Origin: Leucaena leucocephala
Lineage: Eukaryota; Streptophyta; Magnoliopsida; Fabales; Fabaceae
DNA length: 64,000 bases
Reading direction: 5' to 3'
Assembly (NCBI GenBank): GCA_037074615.1
Contig: CM073566.1
Location: forward strand, 10,310,001 to 10,374,000
Shown here: positions 59,627 through 64,000 of the stretch, piece by piece
Layout of the letters: each line of letters starts with the position of its first letter
Position numbering within the stretch: the stretch's first letter is position 1
Notes under the pieces: model-generated
What the model was told of the DNA's origin: nothing
Databases searched by the model: none
The model's input: only the letters and a program-made list of their open reading frames with translations
Position numbers and translations under genes: made by a program

Positions 59627-60900
59627 TCACGCAGGTAGTTTTAATTGTCTTTGGCTTGTAAGCCTGCACAATGACTTGCAATCATTACTATAGATGACTT
59701 TGGCGTTCCAACAGAAACCAAATTGATTTCTACTCACAACATTCGAACGGAGCATCTGATAAACTTAACGGGATATACATTGTATTAGAGTTAGGTCAAC
59801 TTGTTGAAATTTTGATGTAACCCCCTTGATGCTAAAAACTAAAAACTTTAATTGTTCATGAGTTTGTATATTGATGAGAATTAATTGATCCATTGATTCT
59901 TGTTTCTTGAAGAATAGTATTTCATTTATATTTGATGGACTTTAGCTTCAATATTCTTGTTACCATATTTGAATTACAATTGCATTTAATTAAGATGACA
60001 TTTGGATAGTCTAAATTTAGTTGTGGACGGTGCAAAATAAAATCATAGTTCTTTTTTTATATTTTAGGTTAAAACTTCATTTAAAAAAAGTAGTAATTTA
60101 AACATTATATTTATTTTGTTTGACAAGAGGGGGTCAATTTAAATAGTAGCAATGCTCATGATGATTTATGTTTGTTAAGTAGACACACAGCATTCCAACA
60201 AGTTCTAAATCAGGTCAATTGGAGCTCAATAGCTTGAGTTATAAATTTTAGATTTAAGGTACAGAATCTGTTGAAAACGGGGCAAGTTTAGAAAACAAAT
60301 TAACTATAATCATGCTGGAATGATATTTTTCTCATGTAAAGGACTAAACAAGCTTTCTAAATAATTTTAAAGCATCCTCTTACGAGTGTTTTTTTAACTA
60401 GTTATAAATTTTTAAAGTTAAATAAAAAATATATAAATTTTAAATGAATATTAACACTGATGAAAATGCAAGTTTCAATTTATGGGCTTTTATTAGTAAC
60501 TCACCTTAACCATAGTGATTTCGAAGATGTAATAAAGGTATTGTAAAAAAATGGGTCGTCCATCTTTAATGTATTAGGTCTAAATTTATATATGTATATG
60601 AGGCTGAAGTAAAAATATCTAAAAGAGTGAGGTTATTATTTTGAATATCCTAAAATATTTAAAATAATAGGAGGGAATGGTTATGAGATAACCACCCCAC
60701 TCCCCCCATTTTCTATAATTTGATGCGTGATTGGGAGAGCAATATATACACGCACAGAAGTTCTTTCTCGATGGCTCTAGGTATTTTCTTTATATACTCT
60801 CCTCTCTTCTCTGGTGTGTCTTTGCTATGTACTAGAAACTCAAGCCCAGGACCGTGTGGGTATCTGAAATAAGTGAATTGATGATAGGTATACCCAAAAT
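59627..60900 (+). other. PRMT6 3' UTR and AT-rich downstream DNA
   Basis: The 3' UTR must start at 59627. No canonical AATAAA could be assigned; AT-rich near-upstream-like sequence occurs to about 59890. The rest has no coding block or repeat that I recognise. Confidence 0.5.
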
Positions 60901-61119
60901 CTTACAAGTATCAAAATTAAGAATGTGACAATTGTAAACTTTTTTCAACCACGAAAGCCTTCCAAGCTAAGTTTGCCTATTTTCTATCATGCATTGTTAT
61001 GATCGCAAATGTTTAGTTAAATCCTTTTTTCTTTTATCCAGGATATCTTCCTATTAGTTTCCAATGTTTTGTAATGACAATTCAAAAAAAAATTTAAAAA
61101 GTATTTTAAAACTAATAAA

Positions 61120-61860
61120 GAATATTTATCAATAAGCTTATCATAATACACCTATTCAATAAGCCCTTCAATAAATGGAAAATAAACTCTTTCTAAAGGA
61201 TATTTAAAGTTTACTTATCGATAAGACCTTCGATAACTAAACTATGAAGAAAATTGAGTCTTTATTTTTTAAATGATCTCTCTTCGAAAACTTATTCAAT
61301 AAAATCATTTATCAATAAAGCCTTCGATAAAATTTGAAAATCACTAAATGAATTTGTGAAAAGGTTTTCAGAGAATTTATCGAAGTCCTATTCGATAAAT
61401 ATATTTATCTATAAAATATTCGATAAGTAATGTATTTCAAATAAAGGAGGGCTTATTAATTTATCAATCAGCTCTTTCATAAATTCAAAGTATGTAATAT
61501 TTTTAAAGATTCAATTTATCAAAGAACTATTCGATAAGTTATTATTTGAAGATTTCTTCGATAAAGAATGAGAAAATTTCCTAACAAACTCGCTGGCCTC
61601 AGACCTGTTTCAAAATATTATTTGAAGTAATTTATCAATAAGTTATTCCATAGGATAGTTCTTCGAATAAATCTTTGATGAATTAGATTTAGAATATTTA
61701 AATTTAGTCTGATTATATATGGCATTTATCGATAAGCTATTCAAGCAAACTATTTATCGATAAGAGACTCAACTGTTTTACAAATAATTTCATTCAAGTT
61801 TTATCGAAGTCATCTTCAATAAATAATCTTATTGATAAGCTCTCTGATAAATGCTAATAG
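61120..61860. repeat. Field of TTATCGATAAG-like short repeats
   Basis: Phrases such as TTATCGATAAG, CTTCGATAAA and TTATCAATAAG recur many times within about 740 bp, on both strands because the core is palindromic. Spacing is irregular, so it is not a simple tandem repeat. It lies in the U3-like part of the probable solo LTR. Confidence 0.75.
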
Positions 61861-62127
61861 TTTTTCAAATGATTTTAACAATCAGATTTTGATGCAACGG
61901 TTTAAACATAGTGTAATCATTCCTATATATTTCTTATTGTTGTCTATCACACTCACAACATTTACCTAGTATGTTTACATGACAGCATTCAAAATGAAGA
62001 GGTTGCGGCTAAAAAGCTGTCAGAAAACTACATTAAATGCTACCACCTACTGTCGCTATCCGCCAACGGCTTTGTCTCCGCTTCACTCAATGCTCAATGT
62101 CTCTAACGGATATCTTTGGAGCTAAAG

Positions 62128-62139
62128 CTATAAATACAA
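62128..62139 (+). promoter_or_regulatory. TATA box candidate in the solo LTR
   Basis: GCTATAAATACA fits the plant TATA consensus and is followed by a leader without open frames. It supports reading this block as an LTR in + orientation. Confidence 0.4.
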
Positions 62140-62662
62140 GGCAAATTGAATGCTGAAGCTAAGACACTCAACTACCTACGGAAAACATTTATTGCACATT
62201 CAATTTTATTCTCTGAGTGTTCAGTGCTTATACTGTGTTATTCTCTGTTTTCACTTACCGTGAACAGAGAGCTTAGCTTATCTGAGAGAATTTATTGTAC
62301 TTCAGTGATTATTATGTCTTCTCTATGAGAGAGACTTTTCAATTCTCTATTTTCATTTTTAGTCGCTCAAGAGTGTGAGACTTTTGAGTGGTGTGTGACC
62401 TTACAAGTTGTAGTGATTGTATTAAAGTGCCAAGAGCTCGAGTAATCTTGGAAGAAATAATGAAAAATCTCAGCAAGGTTATGAGGACTAGATGTAGGCC
62501 AAGTGATTAGGCTGAATAAGGATAAATCTCCTATAAAAACTTCTTTCCTTCATTACTCTCGATGATATCATTCTTAATTTATCTCTTTCTTTTTCAAAAG
62601 TTCTTTAATTTTTTTTTAATCACACAATTCACCCCCTCTTAGTTGAAGCTACTATTCTAACA

Positions 62663-63271
62663 CTTCCAAATATTAAGGTTGTCTCTTTTTTATCATGGAT
62701 AGACTTTAATATTTTAGTTTTAAAACTTTAATCCATGATAGGTATTTTTAAAACTATGATTAATTCTTTCCATCATGGTTAATTCTATTTCTAACTAAGT
62801 TTATTCTTATAACCATGTGACTGCTTTTAAATGGATATAGTCAAACTCTTTTTCTATTATGGTTAAATTTTTAAATGCTGGGTCCAATTCTTTTTTTATT
62901 ATGGTAGACTTTGGGTAACTTTCTTCCTTTTCTACCTTAATGGTCAAGTAATTGTTTTTAATGGTTAAGTGTTTGGTATGAAGAATAATTTGTTGCTCAG
63001 TTTCTATTTTCTTAGTTGTAGAAGATAAATTGCATGATGGTTATTATAGTAAGGGAAGTATTAGTAGAAGGCAATTTACCAGAAGATCTGGAGCTGAAAG
63101 TAGCAACCACCCATCACTATTAATTGAACTATCACAAGATGGGCCTATGAGCCTCCAAGCCTAGGAAATCATACACAAGCCCACACTACAAGGAGCCTCG
63201 GACACAAGAGTTCGGTATACCAAACATGCAAGCCCAAAGACATTAAAGTTTGAAACATAACTCCAAATCAT
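62663..63271. other. AT-rich intergenic sequence
   Basis: Contains a few ATCATGG/CCATGAT inverted words, for example TATCATGGAT at 62691 and ATCCATGATA at 62731. No gene or element is recognised. Confidence 0.5.
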
Positions 63272-63285
63272 GAGTAGGGCTCCTT

Positions 63286-63558
63286 ACCCATCATCCATGG
63301 GTTCAGCAGGCGAAGGAATGAGACATGCGACCATTTAGAGCGTATTCATGCCTGGGGAGTACCACTTTACTGTGGTTCCAGTCGCGACACTTGGGGAAGC
63401 ATCCTAGCTCTTGGGTGCCTAGGTTTATGCTTGAGGGTAATTGACGACTCGCCCTGCCCAATATTGGTATTGCCTAGGAGGAATAAAGACTTCTCCCAAC
63501 CCTTGGATAGTGGGTGAATCCAACCCCTTTCCAAAAATTCTTGTAACAAAAAAAAAAA
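63286..63558 (+). mobile_element. SINE-like poly-A retroposon with target duplication
   Basis: A 273-bp GC-richer block starts ACCCATCATCCATGGG and ends in 11 A. It is flanked by a perfect 14-bp duplication GAGTAGGGCTCCTT (63272-63285 and 63559-63572). It has no coding potential. A B-box-like GGTTCCAGTC occurs near 63375, but a clear A box is lacking. Size, poly-A and duplication indicate LINE-mobilised retroposition; the family is not recognised. Confidence 0.75.
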
Positions 63559-63717
63559 GAGTAGGGCTCCTTTGGTAAAGAACGGGCTCTTATCTCACAA
63601 GGAAGCGAGTTCGATTTTCACTGCTATTATGAGGGCTCATTTGATAAGCAATCTCGTAAGTCCCCTGTAAACGCTCTCTGTGTCTTGGGGCTGTGCCCTG
63701 GCCTTAGTGAGGGATCG
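63559..63717 (+). repeat. tRNA-like SINE head candidate
   Basis: The sequence into which the retroposon inserted continues CCTTTGGTAAAGAACGGG, then GCGAGTTCGATTTTC. This resembles a D-arm/A-box and a T-arm/B-box about 35 bp apart, as in tRNA-derived SINEs. Ends and target duplication were not found. Confidence 0.35.
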
Positions 63718-64000
63718 ATAGGGGTGAAAACAGGCCAGGCAGCCTGACCTGTATTTAGCCTAGCCTAGTTTGGCCTATTTTAAAAAATACACAGGTTCAA
63801 GCCTGTATAGAAGCCTATTTTACTTAACAGGCCAGGCTCAGGCTCTGTAAGAAGCCTGTGAAGCCTGTCAGGCAGCCTGAGCCTGTTATTTAAAATAAAT
63901 GTAGTATGAAATGTAATAGGTGAGTGTCTAACCCCCAACTTATTAGACAATATTGAACAATTAGACCACTAAACTAAAGCTTATTATTGTAAATTTTATT
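63718..64000. repeat. AGGC-rich repeat, possible hAT-type terminus
   Basis: A block starting TAGGGGTGAAAACAGGCC, followed by many CAGGC, GCCTG and AAGCCTGT words, resembles the subterminal regions of plant hAT elements with ends of the CAGGGGTG type. It runs off the right edge, so neither the second end nor an 8-bp duplication can be tested. Confidence 0.3.

Larger units (their letters stand above)
61100..62662 (+). mobile_element. Probable long solo LTR (Copia, SIRE-like)
   Basis: The right end CACAATTCACCCCCTCTTAG...TTCTAACA (about 62626-62662) resembles the 3' end of SIRE/Maximus-type Copia LTRs. A TATA-like GCTATAAATACA (62128-62139) lies about 0.5 kb before that end, as expected for a U3/R border. 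No internal domains follow, so it would be solo. The left border is unknown and no target duplication was found. Confidence 0.4.

Noticed and set aside
57409..57648. 79-codon minus-strand frame
   Set aside because: No recognised domain, sits in the intron right flank, and is no longer than expected by chance in this amount of sequence.
60771..60872. Small frame MALGIFFIYSPLF... after a TATA-like box, possibly the first exon of a downstream gene
   Set aside because: Only about 33 codons, no splice partner or similarity, and the region looks repeat-derived. It cannot be supported.
60173..62662. Left border of the right-hand solo LTR at TGTTAAGTAG (60173)
   Set aside because: The inverted terminus fits loosely, but the 5-bp flanks (ATGTT versus CTTCC) do not match, so the border was left open.

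Overview
This window is AT-rich nuclear DNA of a flowering plant, almost certainly a eudicot. It holds the 3' part of one host gene and a dense, nested layer of transposable elements. The evidence is a spliced plant-type arginine methyltransferase gene with GT-AG introns, Copia, Gypsy and RTE retrotransposons primed by initiator-Met tRNA, an Au-like SINE, and no bacterial features. The species cannot be named from the sequence alone.

Host gene: nine coding exons on the + strand (5825-5890, 7467-7535, 11440-11517, 27237-27315, 43959-44053, 58034-58118, 58412-58608, 59371-59489, 59584-59626) join in phase into 276 codons plus TGA. They encode the C-terminal two thirds of a type I protein arginine N-methyltransferase of the plant PRMT6 group. 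The N-terminal exons, with SAM motif I, lie upstream of the window. Three introns are inflated to 15.7, 16.6 and 14.0 kb by insertions, yet every splice junction I checked is intact. Exon 5 is preceded by three extra partial copies of its own 3' splice site and exon start.

Layout. 1-5467: a minus-strand Copia copy whose integrase is split by a 3.05-kb solo LTR. 5825-7535: exons 1-2. 7536-11439: intron with a small gag-only TR-GAG element inserted at the tail of a Gypsy element. 11518-27236: intron with a very young complete Copia (12194-17071, LTRs identical by eye), a Copia remnant, a degenerate complete Gypsy (18447-23653, minus) and an older Gypsy remnant carrying an RTE fragment and an Au-like SINE. 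27316-43958: intron with two related Copia elements in opposite orientation (27923-33109 minus; 34355-42279 plus). The second hosts a full-length RTE (38430-41600) and a short RTE tail. 44054-58033: intron with at least four nesting levels: an old minus Copia, a plus Copia inside it, another plus Copia inside the 5' LTR of that one, and a rearranged block with a 132-bp near-perfect palindrome. 58034-59626: last four exons. 59627-64000: AT-rich intergenic DNA with a probable long solo LTR, nested SINE-like retroposons and a possible hAT end.

I found no cooperating new gene system. The notable signals are structural: the multiplied splice acceptor at exon 5, two palindromes in LTR sequence, an autonomous-looking RTE with its short offspring, a TR-GAG with perfect target duplication, and an intron carrying facing Copia copies that could fold into dsRNA. 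Every retroelement reading frame seen carries at least one break or deletion. Coordinates of degenerate elements without visible target duplications are approximate.
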